Of a DNA stretch of 64,000 nucleotides, positions 1 to 8,276 are shown piece after piece. A model generated the notes under the pieces. It was not told the DNA's origin. It saw nothing but the letters and a program-made list of their open reading frames with translations, and made no database searches. Within the stretch, counting starts at the first letter, position 1. Each line of letters starts with the position of its first letter. This stretch comes from Sulfurovum sp. TSL6. GTDB taxonomy: Bacteria; Campylobacterota; Campylobacteria; Campylobacterales; Sulfurovaceae. The translations under genes and the position numbers were made by a program. The DNA is taken from positions 868,001-932,000 of the forward strand of contig NZ_BPFJ01000001.1 in the NCBI RefSeq assembly GCF_019972115.1, read 5' to 3'.

Positions 1-1
1 T

Positions 2-1105
2 ACAGCAGGTATTTATATGGTTGCCCGTTTTGCACCTTTATACACTCTCACCGTCGATGTTTCACTTTTGATCGCATACGTTGGAGCACTTAGTGCAATG
101 TTTGCCGCTGTCGTTGCTACAAGACAATATGATATTAAAAAGATACTTGCCTATTCAACGATCTCTCAACTGGGATTTATGTTTATGGCTCTTGGAGTTG
201 GTGCCTACTCTACTGCATTATTTCATATGTTCACACATGCCTTTTTTAAAGGATTACTCTTTATGGGAGCCGGTGCCATTATCGTTGCATTTCATCATAC
301 ACAAGATATACGGAAACTTCGTGGCATAAGAAAGTCTGTACCTACTGTTTTTATCATGATGCTTATAGGGTCACTGACTATTTCTGCTATACCTCCCCTG
401 TCCGCTTTCGTTTCTAAAGATGCCATTATGACTGTCCTATATGCCAGTCATCATTTAGATCTGTTTTTGATGGCACTGCTCTCTTCATTATTCACTGCCT
501 TGTATATGTTCAGGATGCTATTTGTACTCTTTTTCAGTGAAACTACCTATGAAGCTACGCTGGAACCTTCCCGAAACAGTGTCAAATCCATGATCTATCC
601 GATGGCCATTTTAACACTGCTTTCTATCTTTGCAGGCATGCTAAACCTTCCCGAAATATTTGGTGGAAATTTACATATTTCATGCTGGCTTGATCTTGCA
701 AATAGACACTTTGTTCTTTCGCATACCCATGAGATAGTGTTAATGTCAGTCAATACGGTATTAATACTCTCTGTCATATTCTATGCCTATAAAAGATATG
801 CATACAAGGATACGATCCTGAAAGAGAGCAACACCGGCTTTGTTGCAAATAAATTTTATATTGATGCACTATACAACCTGATCATTGTCAAACCCCTATA
901 CCTATTATCTGTTTTCTTAGATAGAAAAATAAGCCACGAACTCATTGATAATACGATTAATTCAATGGCATTCAATTATAGAAAACTTGGAAAATTTTTC
1001 TCAATTCTTGAAAATGGAAATGTGAGGTTCTATGCACTTTATATGCTCATAGGTCTTGTTTTAGGATTCATATATCTATTTTTATTATTGAAGGCAATAC
1101 TATGA
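2..1105 (+). CDS. nuoL: NADH-quinone oxidoreductase subunit L, C-terminal part (5' end outside window)
   Basis: Membrane proton-pumping subunit of respiratory complex I. The reading frame is open from base 2 and begins inside the gene (TAGIYMVAR), so about the last 367 residues are present. The conserved antiporter-like core is seen early: the KKILAYSTISQLGFM segment, then HAFFKGLLFMGAG, both typical of the NuoL/M/N family. Several hydrophobic segments follow, ending with a membrane helix close to the C terminus, as expected from the lateral-helix anchor of NuoL. The stop overlaps the nuoM start by four bases (ATGA), which indicates translational coupling. Function is certain from the motif and the following nuoM and nuoN. 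Confidence 0.95.
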   Translation, partial: TAGIYMVARFAPLYTLTVDVSLLIAYVGALSAMFAAVVATRQYDIKKILAYSTISQLGFMFMALGVGAYSTALFHMFTHAFFKGLLFMGAGAIIVAFHHTQDIRKLRGIRKSVPTVFIMMLIGSLTISAIPPLSAFVSKDAIMTVLYASHHLDLFLMALLSSLFTALYMFRMLFVLFFSETTYEATLEPSRNSVKSMIYPMAILTLLSIFAGMLNLPEIFGGNLHISCWLDLANRHFVLSHTHEIVLMSVNTVLILSVIFYAYKRYAYKDTILKESNTGFVANKFYIDALYNLIIVKPLYLLSVFLDRKISHELIDNTINSMAFNYRKLGKFFSILENGNVRFYALYMLIGLVLGFIYLFLLLKAIL

Positions 1106-2574
1106 ATATATTAAGCATCATTATCTTCTTGCCTATCATCACTGCAGTGCTATTGTTTTTTGTAAGAATACCTATCAGACTCATTAAGATCATTTATATG
1201 ATGGTAACATCGATGATCGCATTTTTAACACTAAAACTCTACATAAGTTTTGAACATCATGCTTCTATACAATTTGAAGAGATGCATCGTTGGATATCTG
1301 AGTATGGTATCAATTATCATATTGGTGTGGATGGGGTATCTCTTGGTATTGTTGTCATGAATGCGATCTTAATGCCACTGGTAGCCATAGCCCTATATAA
1401 GCAAAGAGATAAACGCGGTTACTGGATTAATTTATTGTTTGTTCAAGGTGGTATCATGGGGGTTGCATTATCTCTTGACCTGATGCTTTTTTATCTATTT
1501 TGGGAGATTATGCTGCTACCAATATTTTTAATGATCGGTTTTTTCGGTTATGGAAACAAAAATTTTATTACAATGAAATTTAATATATATACTATATTTG
1601 GCTCATTAATGATGCTTATTTCTATCTTATATATCGCAGTACAATATAAACTACAGTTTGGTGTCTACACTTTTGATCTAGATAAACTTCAAAACCTCGT
1701 TTTAGATTCGACACAATCTATTTTGGTATTTAGTGGTTTTATGATTGCGTTTGCTATAAAGATCCCCATATTTCCATTTCATACGTGGCTGATCGACACG
1801 TACAGGAGTGCACCAACAGGAGCTGTCGTGGTCATGTCGGCACTCATGGCAAAACTTGGTGCTTATGCAATATGGAGAGTGTTATTTACCCTATTGGATA
1901 AGACTTCCCATGAACTAGCCTCTTATTTTATAGGAATCGGACTTTTGGGACTGATATATTTTGGTATATCCGCTATGAGTCAAACCCATTTAAAAAGTAT
2001 GTTCGCACTCTCATCTGCTTCTCATTTATCTTTAATTGTCGTTGGTTTTTTTATCTACGATGTCTATGGACTGATCGGTTCATCTTATCTGATCGTTGCT
2101 CATGCTATCTCTTCTGCTGCTCTATTTATGATGGCTGCTATGTTATATGAAAGAACCAAGACATATGACATCTCTTCTCTTGGCGGTATTGCAGCAGTTG
2201 CACCAAGATTTTCGTTATTCTTCACTTTGTTTGCTTTGAGTATTGTTGGCGTACCTATGACAGCAGGTTTTGTTGCTGAAGTTTTGATCGTTCTTGGTGC
2301 ATTTCACTATAATATCTATATAGGATTTATGACTGCCACTACCCTATTGATAGCAATGCTTTTTATGTTTAAAATGATAAGTCAAGTTTTATATGGCAAG
2401 GTAAATAAGGCTACAGAAAACTTTGAAGACCTTCGAATGCATGAGCTTATTGCATTAATACCTCTGGCTTTACTCATCTTAGCGATGGGGATCTTCCCAA
2501 ACTATTTTATGCAAAAGATTGAGCCGACAGCTCTATCTTATACCGTTGAAAAAGAGGTATCTTATCATGAGTGA
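1102..2574 (+). CDS. nuoM: NADH-quinone oxidoreductase subunit M
   Basis: Antiporter-like membrane subunit of complex I, 490 residues, about 14 predicted membrane segments. Recognisable family motifs include HIGVDGVSLG near residue 72, the WEIMLLPIFLMIG segment near 133 carrying the conserved membrane glutamate, the PFHTWLIDTY motif near 223 and SHLSLIVVG near 312. The start overlaps the nuoL stop and the end overlaps the nuoN start by eight bases, so the three genes are one operon. Length matches the family. No oddities were seen. Confidence 0.96.
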   Translation: MNILSIIIFLPIITAVLLFFVRIPIRLIKIIYMMVTSMIAFLTLKLYISFEHHASIQFEEMHRWISEYGINYHIGVDGVSLGIVVMNAILMPLVAIALYKQRDKRGYWINLLFVQGGIMGVALSLDLMLFYLFWEIMLLPIFLMIGFFGYGNKNFITMKFNIYTIFGSLMMLISILYIAVQYKLQFGVYTFDLDKLQNLVLDSTQSILVFSGFMIAFAIKIPIFPFHTWLIDTYRSAPTGAVVVMSALMAKLGAYAIWRVLFTLLDKTSHELASYFIGIGLLGLIYFGISAMSQTHLKSMFALSSASHLSLIVVGFFIYDVYGLIGSSYLIVAHAISSAALFMMAAMLYERTKTYDISSLGGIAAVAPRFSLFFTLFALSIVGVPMTAGFVAEVLIVLGAFHYNIYIGFMTATTLLIAMLFMFKMISQVLYGKVNKATENFEDLRMHELIALIPLALLILAMGIFPNYFMQKIEPTALSYTVEKEVSYHE

Positions 2575-4057
2575 TGCATTTATCGCTTTAGCAGTACCAG
2601 CATTATTATTATTTAGTGCTCTGTTTATTTTACTTTTTGGCTTTAGTTCATACTATAATAAAAATAGAGGTTATTATATTACTCTAACCACTCTGTTTAT
2701 CACTTTCTGTATTTCTGTCAATGGTGTAGGTGACATACACTCTGCTGAACTTTTGCCTCAACTATTTAACGCAATGGTCATCTATGATACCTTTAGTGCT
2801 ACCTTTATTTCTCTCTTCTTACTTGGTGGTTTTTTATCCTTAGCTATTGCAAAATCGTTTATAGATCAAACAAACTTTTTTACCCATGAATCATTTGTTT
2901 TATTTCTTTTTTCACTTTTTGGCATGGTAGTTTTAACGATGGCAAATGAACTGCTTACAGCTTTTATAGCTTTGGAAATTGCCTCAATGTCTGTGTATGT
3001 TTTGGTGGGACTCAATAAAGAATCTCTGAGAGCATCAGAAGCATTTTTCAAGTATTTATTACTCGGCTCATTTTCCGCATCATTTTATTTACTGGGGATG
3101 ATGCTTATCTATGCACAGGCTAAAAGTACACATTTAAATGTTATTGCAGCATATATTTTAAACCATGATCTAAACTCTCAACTATTGATCATCGCAGGTG
3201 GTATGTTGATCATTATCACCATTATGTTTAAAATAGCGGCTCTTCCATTTGGAGCTTGGGTTCTTGATGTATATGAAGGGGCTTCTCTCCCTATTACAGC
3301 GTATATGGCCACGGTATTTAAAATTGCTGTATTTGCATTTACCATAAGAGTATTTTTGAAAAACAATGATCTGATTCAACTGGTTTTTGACCCTTTGATT
3401 GTGATAGGGGCAGTCATAACAATGATTGGTGGCTCACTCTTAGCTGTCATTCAAAATAGTGTTAAAAAGATGTTGGCAGCTTCTTCTGTTGTTCATAGCG
3501 GGTATTTGATGATAGCTTTAGCATCCATTGAAGATGCAGACTCAAGTGCTTCCAGTGCTATTATTTTTTATTTATTTGCATATTTTATCAGTGCCATAGG
3601 CGCATTTGGGGTTTTAAGTTATATCAGTAAAGGTACGGATAAACTTATATCTTTTGATGACTTAAATGGTCTTGGTAAAAACACCCCGATCATTGCAGTC
3701 TCTTTAACAATTTTCATGCTTTCATTGGCCGGATTTCCATCCACCATAGGTTTTATCGGTAAATTCTACATATTCACATCAGCCATTGAATCAGGCTATA
3801 CACTGTTGGCTCTTTTTGGTGCAATTACTGCTTTTATTTCCATCTATTATTATTTTAAAGTCATCGTACATCTATATTTTAAAGAGTCTGCCTATGTAAA
3901 AGTAGAGTATGGATATAGAGTATCGTTAGCTTTTATCATTACCGCTGCCTTTATTGTATTGTGGGGAGGCGTAGGAACATCATTAATACTAAATATTCCA
4001 GGTATTAATGAACTATATGAATTGAGTAAACATGCCATACAATCGCTTAATTTCTAA
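2567..4057 (+). CDS. nuoN: NADH-quinone oxidoreductase subunit N
   Basis: Last proton-pumping subunit of complex I, 496 residues from the ATG at 2567 (MSDAFIALAVP). An upstream ATG in the same frame at 2519 would give a charged N-terminal extension lying wholly inside nuoM, so I prefer 2567, which overlaps the nuoM stop by eight bases. Family marks are ELLTAFIALEIASMSVYVLVG (written here as ELLTAFIALE then IASMSVYVLVG), the AALPFGAWVLDVYEGA motif and the SVVHSGYLM segment. It ends the operon: an intrinsic terminator lies 83 bases downstream. Confidence 0.95.
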   Translation: MSDAFIALAVPALLLFSALFILLFGFSSYYNKNRGYYITLTTLFITFCISVNGVGDIHSAELLPQLFNAMVIYDTFSATFISLFLLGGFLSLAIAKSFIDQTNFFTHESFVLFLFSLFGMVVLTMANELLTAFIALEIASMSVYVLVGLNKESLRASEAFFKYLLLGSFSASFYLLGMMLIYAQAKSTHLNVIAAYILNHDLNSQLLIIAGGMLIIITIMFKIAALPFGAWVLDVYEGASLPITAYMATVFKIAVFAFTIRVFLKNNDLIQLVFDPLIVIGAVITMIGGSLLAVIQNSVKKMLAASSVVHSGYLMIALASIEDADSSASSAIIFYLFAYFISAIGAFGVLSYISKGTDKLISFDDLNGLGKNTPIIAVSLTIFMLSLAGFPSTIGFIGKFYIFTSAIESGYTLLALFGAITAFISIYYYFKVIVHLYFKESAYVKVEYGYRVSLAFIITAAFIVLWGGVGTSLILNIPGINELYELSKHAIQSLNF

Positions 4058-4139
4058 TACCTTATTTGTATAATAACAAAATTCAAAAAAAGTGAATTTC
4101 TGGCCTATAATTCACTGGCTACAATTCACTTGCATTTTA

Positions 4140-4170
4140 TTAAGGGACTATAGTAGCCCCTTAATTTTTT
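4140..4170 (+). terminator. Intrinsic terminator after nuoN
   Basis: Stem TTAAGGG / CCCTTAA (4140-4146 with 4158-4164) is followed directly by six T. It closes the nuo operon before gdhA. Just upstream (about 4087-4138) there are one copy of GTGAATT and two of AATTCAC, able to form alternative hairpins. Confidence 0.8.
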
Positions 4171-4299
4171 ATTACTGATTATTAATTTTACAAGTGCTAC
4201 AATAAGTATAGGAGCTATAGTAAGTTCTTATGTCTCTCTATCACAAAAGTAGCATAGATTATACGATCCTCATATCATCATTTTAAGGAATATTAAATA

Positions 4300-5691
4300 A
4301 TGTCACATATAGATATAACACTAGAAGAAGCACACGAGTATATAAAAAAAGAGATAGAAAAAGAAATAGAGCACTATCGTTGTGAACATGATATCTTTTT
4401 TCAAGCAGTGGAAGAGGTTTTATTGTCTATTGCTCCACTTTATCTTGCGGACGATAGATATGCAAAACATAACATTATCAGAAGATTGGCACATCCTGAC
4501 AGAATTATAAAGTTTAAGATCGAATGGTTGAATGATAAAAACGAAATTCGGGTCAATACCGGCTACAGAGTTCAGTTTAATAATTCAATGGGACCATACA
4601 AGGGAGGGCTTCGTTTTCATCCATCAGTTAATGAAGGGGTTTTGAAGTTTTTAGGGTTTGAACAGATCCTTAAAAATGCACTGACAGGTCTTCCTATAGG
4701 TGGTGCTAAAGGTGGAAGTGACTTTGATCCAAAAGGGAAAAGTGACTTTGAGATCATGAAATTCTGCAGGGCTTTCATGAGAGAACTACACAAATACATC
4801 GGTCCACGTATGGATGTTCCTGCCGGAGATATCGGCGTGGGTTCAAGAGAAATATCATATCTTTTCGGTGAATACAAAAAGATCACGTCAACCTTTGACG
4901 GTATCTTAACGGGTAAACCGCTTTTCTCAGGGGGTTCTCTCGCGCGTACGGAGGCCACAGGCTATGGCGTTGTTTATTTTACCGAAGCGATGCTGGAAAT
5001 AGAAAATAAAGAGAGTTTAAAAGGCAAGATATGTACGGTGAGCGGTGCAGGAAATGTAGCACTTCACACCATAGAAAAGCTTCTTGAGATAGGAGCCATT
5101 CCAGTTACTTGTACAGACTCAAGAGGAACAGTTTATGATGCCAGAGGTGTAGATATCGCATACCTCAAAGAGTTGAAGTTCAACCGTAGAGGAGGATCGT
5201 TGGAGGAATACATTGTCAAACATCCCGAGGCGACTTACATTCCTGCATCAGAATATCCTGAAGATGGGCATGCGGTATGGAACATAGAGTGTTATGCCGC
5301 TTTTCCTTGTTCTACACAAAATGAGCTGACTGATCTTGATGCTAAAAATCTGATTGCAAATGGTTGTGTCTCTGTAACTGAGGGGGCCAATATGCCATCT
5401 ACTCCGGAAGCCATTGCAACCTTTTTAAAAAATAAAATCTGTTTCGGTCCAGCTAAGGCAGCCAATGCAGGCGGAGTTGCTGTAAGTAATTTTGAAATGA
5501 GTCAAAATGCTTCTATGTTGAAATGGAGTTTTGAAGAGGTTGATGCCAAACTAAAAGAGACAATGTATGATATTTGTCATAATGTTGCTGCTACGGCTAA
5601 AGAGTATGGTGTCGAAGGCAACTATGTGGATGGTGCAAATATTTCCGCATTCAAAAAAGTTGCAGATGTAATGATCTCTGAGGGAATATAA
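4300..5691 (+). CDS. gdhA: Glutamate dehydrogenase (NADP-type)
   Basis: Reversible amination of 2-oxoglutarate to glutamate, linking ammonium assimilation to the TCA cycle. The 463 residues match the hexameric class I enzyme. Substrate-binding lysines are visible in GPYKGGLRFHPSV (K101), EQILKNALTG (K125) and the catalytic GGAKGG (K137); PAGDIGVG follows at about 175. The Rossmann segment VSGAGNVALH near 247 and then CTDSRG suggest NADP use, as expected for a biosynthetic GDH, but this is inference. It is a single-gene unit with AAGGAA ahead of the ATG, preceded by a 240-base gap containing the nuo terminator and a possible TACAAT -10 at 4198. Confidence 0.95.
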   Translation: MSHIDITLEEAHEYIKKEIEKEIEHYRCEHDIFFQAVEEVLLSIAPLYLADDRYAKHNIIRRLAHPDRIIKFKIEWLNDKNEIRVNTGYRVQFNNSMGPYKGGLRFHPSVNEGVLKFLGFEQILKNALTGLPIGGAKGGSDFDPKGKSDFEIMKFCRAFMRELHKYIGPRMDVPAGDIGVGSREISYLFGEYKKITSTFDGILTGKPLFSGGSLARTEATGYGVVYFTEAMLEIENKESLKGKICTVSGAGNVALHTIEKLLEIGAIPVTCTDSRGTVYDARGVDIAYLKELKFNRRGGSLEEYIVKHPEATYIPASEYPEDGHAVWNIECYAAFPCSTQNELTDLDAKNLIANGCVSVTEGANMPSTPEAIATFLKNKICFGPAKAANAGGVAVSNFEMSQNASMLKWSFEEVDAKLKETMYDICHNVAATAKEYGVEGNYVDGANISAFKKVADVMISEGI

Positions 5692-5751
5692 AAAGACAAA
5701 ATCAGATGATATGATTGCAGTAAATATTGCTATCTACCTGTTTTACTTCCA

Positions 5752-6218
5752 TCATTCTTTTGATTGTTTTTTCTTTAAGTGTTCAACATGAACTATTAGT
5801 CCATCAACTGTTTTCTTTAATAAATCGAGTTCGTCAATAGTCAGATCATCTAACTGTTCGAGGTTGTACTCTATTGTGTCAATTATCTTCTTATGAGGTC
5901 GTTGCATAGGTTTCATAAAATAGGATGTGACAGTTGCTACAATCGTTCCAAAAAAAATATTGAACCAATTACTATCCACAGACCACCAACAAACTGAGCG
6001 GTACTCGAGGTTGGTGTATCAGCGATGCCTGCGGTAGAAAATGCCTCTCCATATGAATCTATAGATGCACCCTCAACACCCTGCTCAGCTAAATATAGTC
6101 CAGCAGAAAATATTAACCATAATACAATTAATAAAAGTATCATTTTTATAAATAGAGTGTGAACAATAATATCATTAATAAATCTCTTAAATCGTGTATG
6201 TCGCCCTATTCTTCTCAT
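5752..6218 (-). pseudogene. Two-helix ion-channel-like protein, frameshifted at a T8 tract
   Basis: Two overlapping frames encode one protein. The upstream frame (from 6218) gives a basic N terminus, a membrane helix (MILLLIVLWLIFSAGLYLAE) and a loop with STAGIADTP, then runs out just after GSIFF. The downstream frame resumes with FFGTIVATVTSYFM, the usual second helix of Ion_trans_2 potassium channels, then a charged coiled-coil tail. The break falls in a run of eight T on the coding strand (5950-5957); nine would give one 155-residue protein. STAGIADTP sits where TVGYG(D) filters occur, but differs, and the pore helix before it looks several residues short. It may be a pseudogene, phase-variable or rescued by slippage. 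Confidence 0.6.
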
Positions 6219-6511
6219 TACTTTATCTTTCGAAAACGTAATAATAACCCCAACTCTATCATTTGAATTATTCCGTTTATAGTATATAAATTTAATCTGT
6301 CAATTTCTAAAAATTAATGCAAAAGGTAGTTATTGGCCTCTTGCACATGATTCGCACTAAATGATTACTTTTTTATAATTATTAATTTTATAAAAGATGT
6401 ACTTCAGATAATAACTATGTACCCTCACTAGTAAAATATTAGTAAATGATAATAAAGTTGGCAGAGTCATTTTTTTAAAGTGTCTGGAAAGGCCGTAAAT
6501 AAGGGATTAGA
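6219..6511. other. AT-rich intergenic region, no gene seen
   Basis: About 290 bases between the frameshifted channel gene and the tRNA. I find no convincing ORF with a ribosome binding site and no strong hairpin. It probably holds the leftward promoter of the channel gene (AT-rich stretch with TATA motifs near 6280-6290). Confidence 0.4.
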
Positions 6512-6602
6512 TGGCGGACAGTGAGGGATTCGAACCCTCGGTACCCTTACGAGTACGCATCCTTAGCAGGGATGTGGTTTCAGCCAACTCACCCAACTGT
6601 CC
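6512..6602 (-). tRNA. tRNA-Ser (anticodon GCU)
   Basis: Read on the minus strand, the 7-bp acceptor stem GGACAGT / ACTGTCC closes the molecule, followed by G and an encoded CCA (6514-6512). The anticodon loop is CTGCTAA, giving GCU for serine AGC/AGU codons. The long variable arm (CGTACTCGTAAGGGTACC) and the T arm GAGGGTTCGAATCCCTC are typical of class II tRNA-Ser. Length 91 bases including CCA. Confidence 0.95.
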
Positions 6603-6770
6603 ATGTGTTTTTGTGGATGAGATTATAATTAGATTGGGTTAAATAGAAGCTTAAAATAATATCAATTCGTTCTAAATTGATTTTTTTTCACTCTATGCTA
6701 TTATTTTTTAGGAAAATCACTAAAAAACTGATTATCATTACATCATATATTTACAGAAAAAGGTACCAAA

Positions 6771-6893
6771 ATGTTAAAAAAACTCACACCTCTTATCGTA
6801 CTTGCACTGTTTGCTTTAGGTGCTTACTTTATGATGCAGGGTATGGATCAGGCTGTCCATATGACTAAAGAAAAGAAAGAGATCAAAAAGTAG
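6771..6893 (+). CDS. Small membrane protein, 40 residues, unknown function
   Basis: The ATG at 6771 follows AAAAGG with fair spacing. The product starts [10 protein letters not shown], continues with one hydrophobic segment (residues 7-22) and ends in a lysine-rich cytoplasmic tail (KEKKEIKK). The layout, two lysines then one helix then a charged tail, is that of a single-pass inner membrane protein. The stop lies 11 bases inside the convergent pyrF 3' end. A second longer frame in the same place (from 6677) has no such organisation and is likely a chance ORF. I do not recognise a family. Confidence 0.55.
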   Translation: MLKKLTPLIVLALFALGAYFMMQGMDQAVHMTKEKKEIKK

Positions 6894-7575
6894 CGATTAC
6901 CTTCAGTATCTCTTCTACTTTACTTTGAGGATCACTGTCTTTGTAGATAGGTCTTCCTACTACAGGGTAGTCTACACCCTCTTCATTCGCAAGATCCAGG
7001 GTTGCTACACGCTGTTGATCTCCGGCATCTTCTCCAAAAGGTCTGATCCCTGGACAGAGTGTCAAGAATGTGTCAGACGTTGCATTTTTGATAGCCCTAC
7101 TCTCAAAAGTGGAACACACCACACCGTCCAAACCATTTTCATAACTCATTTTTGCGAACTGTTCTGCTTTTTCATCTATGCTTTTTTCGTAGACGGTCTG
7201 GAAGTTTGCTTCATCAAAAGAGGTCAATGCCGTCACAGCCAGTACCAAAGGACGGTTTTCATAGGGAGCCAGTCTGTCCATCACTGTTTTCATCGCGACA
7301 GCCCCTGCTGATGCATGAATGTTGAACATATCTACACCTATCTTAGCTATCTCTTCTGCTGCATCTGCCATCGTGTTGGGGATATCGTAAAGTTTGAGGT
7401 CTAAAAATATCTTGAAATCAGGGTTTATCGCTTTTAACGCTTCTATAAAAGGTTTGCCATCACGAATATAGGCACGAAATCCTACTTTCATCCAGACATT
7501 GTACGATTTCAGTGACTCTGCAAGGGCCAAATTCTCTTCAGCTGACGGCAAATCAAGTGCTACACATAGTTCCAT
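6883..7575 (-). CDS. pyrF: Orotidine 5'-phosphate decarboxylase
   Basis: Last step of de novo UMP synthesis, decarboxylating OMP in the cytosol. The 230 residues fit the bacterial family. The catalytic DxKxxD array is visible as D59-L-K61-L-Y-D64 in [12 protein letters not shown], with the substrate lysine near the N terminus (WMKVGF, K30) and the phosphate-binding CPGIRPFG and VVGRPI segments toward the C terminus. It stands alone, divergent from the cyclophilin gene; its promoter should lie in the 67-base gap 7576-7642. Confidence 0.95.
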   Translation of the reverse strand: MELCVALDLPSAEENLALAESLKSYNVWMKVGFRAYIRDGKPFIEALKAINPDFKIFLDLKLYDIPNTMADAAEEIAKIGVDMFNIHASAGAVAMKTVMDRLAPYENRPLVLAVTALTSFDEANFQTVYEKSIDEKAEQFAKMSYENGLDGVVCSTFESRAIKNATSDTFLTLCPGIRPFGEDAGDQQRVATLDLANEEGVDYPVVGRPIYKDSDPQSKVEEILKVIATF

Positions 7576-7642
7576 AGTTAAAACCTCTTATCTTTTAATG
7601 GTATAATAATAGCCTAATTTTAATATATAAGGACTAAACAAT

Positions 7643-8164
7643 ATGTTTGGAAAAGAATCAAAAAGATACGATATCGTTCAATCTGTAATGGATACATATA
7701 ACTACGCAAAATTTACAACTTCTAAAGGGGTCATCTGGGCTAAGCTTTTTAAAGATGATGCACCTAACACCGTTGCAAACTTTGCTCACCTTGCAGAAGA
7801 GGGGTTCTACAACGGCCTTAAATTCCACAGAGTGATCCCTGGATTTATGGCACAAGGCGGTTGTCCTCATTCTAAAGACAATCCATCTATGGCTGGTACA
7901 GGCGGTCCAGGCTGGAATATAGACTGTGAAACGGACACTAGTACACATCCGCACAGAAGAGGAACACTTTCTATGGCACATGCCGGACCGAACACAGGTG
8001 GAAGCCAGTTCTTTATCACTTTTGTAGCTACACCACACCTTGATGGTGTTCACACTGTATTTGGTGCTATCGATGAAGATGATACTGAAAGCTTCATGGT
8101 TCTGGACAAGATTGATCAAAATGATGACATCGTTAGTATTGAAGTGGTTGAATCAAGAGATTAA
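7643..8164 (+). CDS. Peptidyl-prolyl cis-trans isomerase, cyclophilin type
   Basis: Catalyses proline isomerisation in folding proteins. The 173 residues contain the whole cyclophilin domain: FHRVIPGFMAQGG with the catalytic arginine, then GTGGPGW, RGTLSMAHAGPNTGGSQFFIT split as RGTLSMAHAG and NTGGSQFFIT, and HLDGVHTVFG. There is no signal peptide, so it is cytoplasmic. The first 25 residues are a short extension before the domain. AAGGA lies seven or so bases before the ATG. A palindromic element follows the gene. Confidence 0.92.
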   Translation: MFGKESKRYDIVQSVMDTYNYAKFTTSKGVIWAKLFKDDAPNTVANFAHLAEEGFYNGLKFHRVIPGFMAQGGCPHSKDNPSMAGTGGPGWNIDCETDTSTHPHRRGTLSMAHAGPNTGGSQFFITFVATPHLDGVHTVFGAIDEDDTESFMVLDKIDQNDDIVSIEVVESRD

Positions 8165-8172
8165 TGCATTTT

Positions 8173-8255
8173 CTCATTCTCGTGCTTAGCACGAGGATCT
8201 AAGATTAAAACGGAAATAAAAACCTGTAGATTCCAGTGTCAAGCATGAGAATAAC
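8173..8255. repeat. REP-like imperfect palindrome between cyclophilin gene and nadE
   Basis: The left arm (8173-8201) and the right arm (8227-8255) are imperfect inverted copies about 29 bases long, separated by a 25-base AT-rich loop. The left arm itself contains the perfect small palindrome CTCGTGC TTA GCACGAG (8179-8195). The right arm carries decayed bases (AGTGTCAAGCATGAG). This architecture is that of REP or small MITE-like elements that lie between genes and often act as 3' ends. Copies elsewhere in the genome would be expected; only this one is in the window. Confidence 0.6.
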
Positions 8256-8276
8256 GGGTATTTAAAAAGGAACTGT

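Noticed and set aside
6677-6868. 63-residue plus-strand ORF next to the tRNA
   Set aside because: Its codon use and composition look random and it overlaps the better 40-residue membrane peptide frame at 6771, which has a ribosome binding site.
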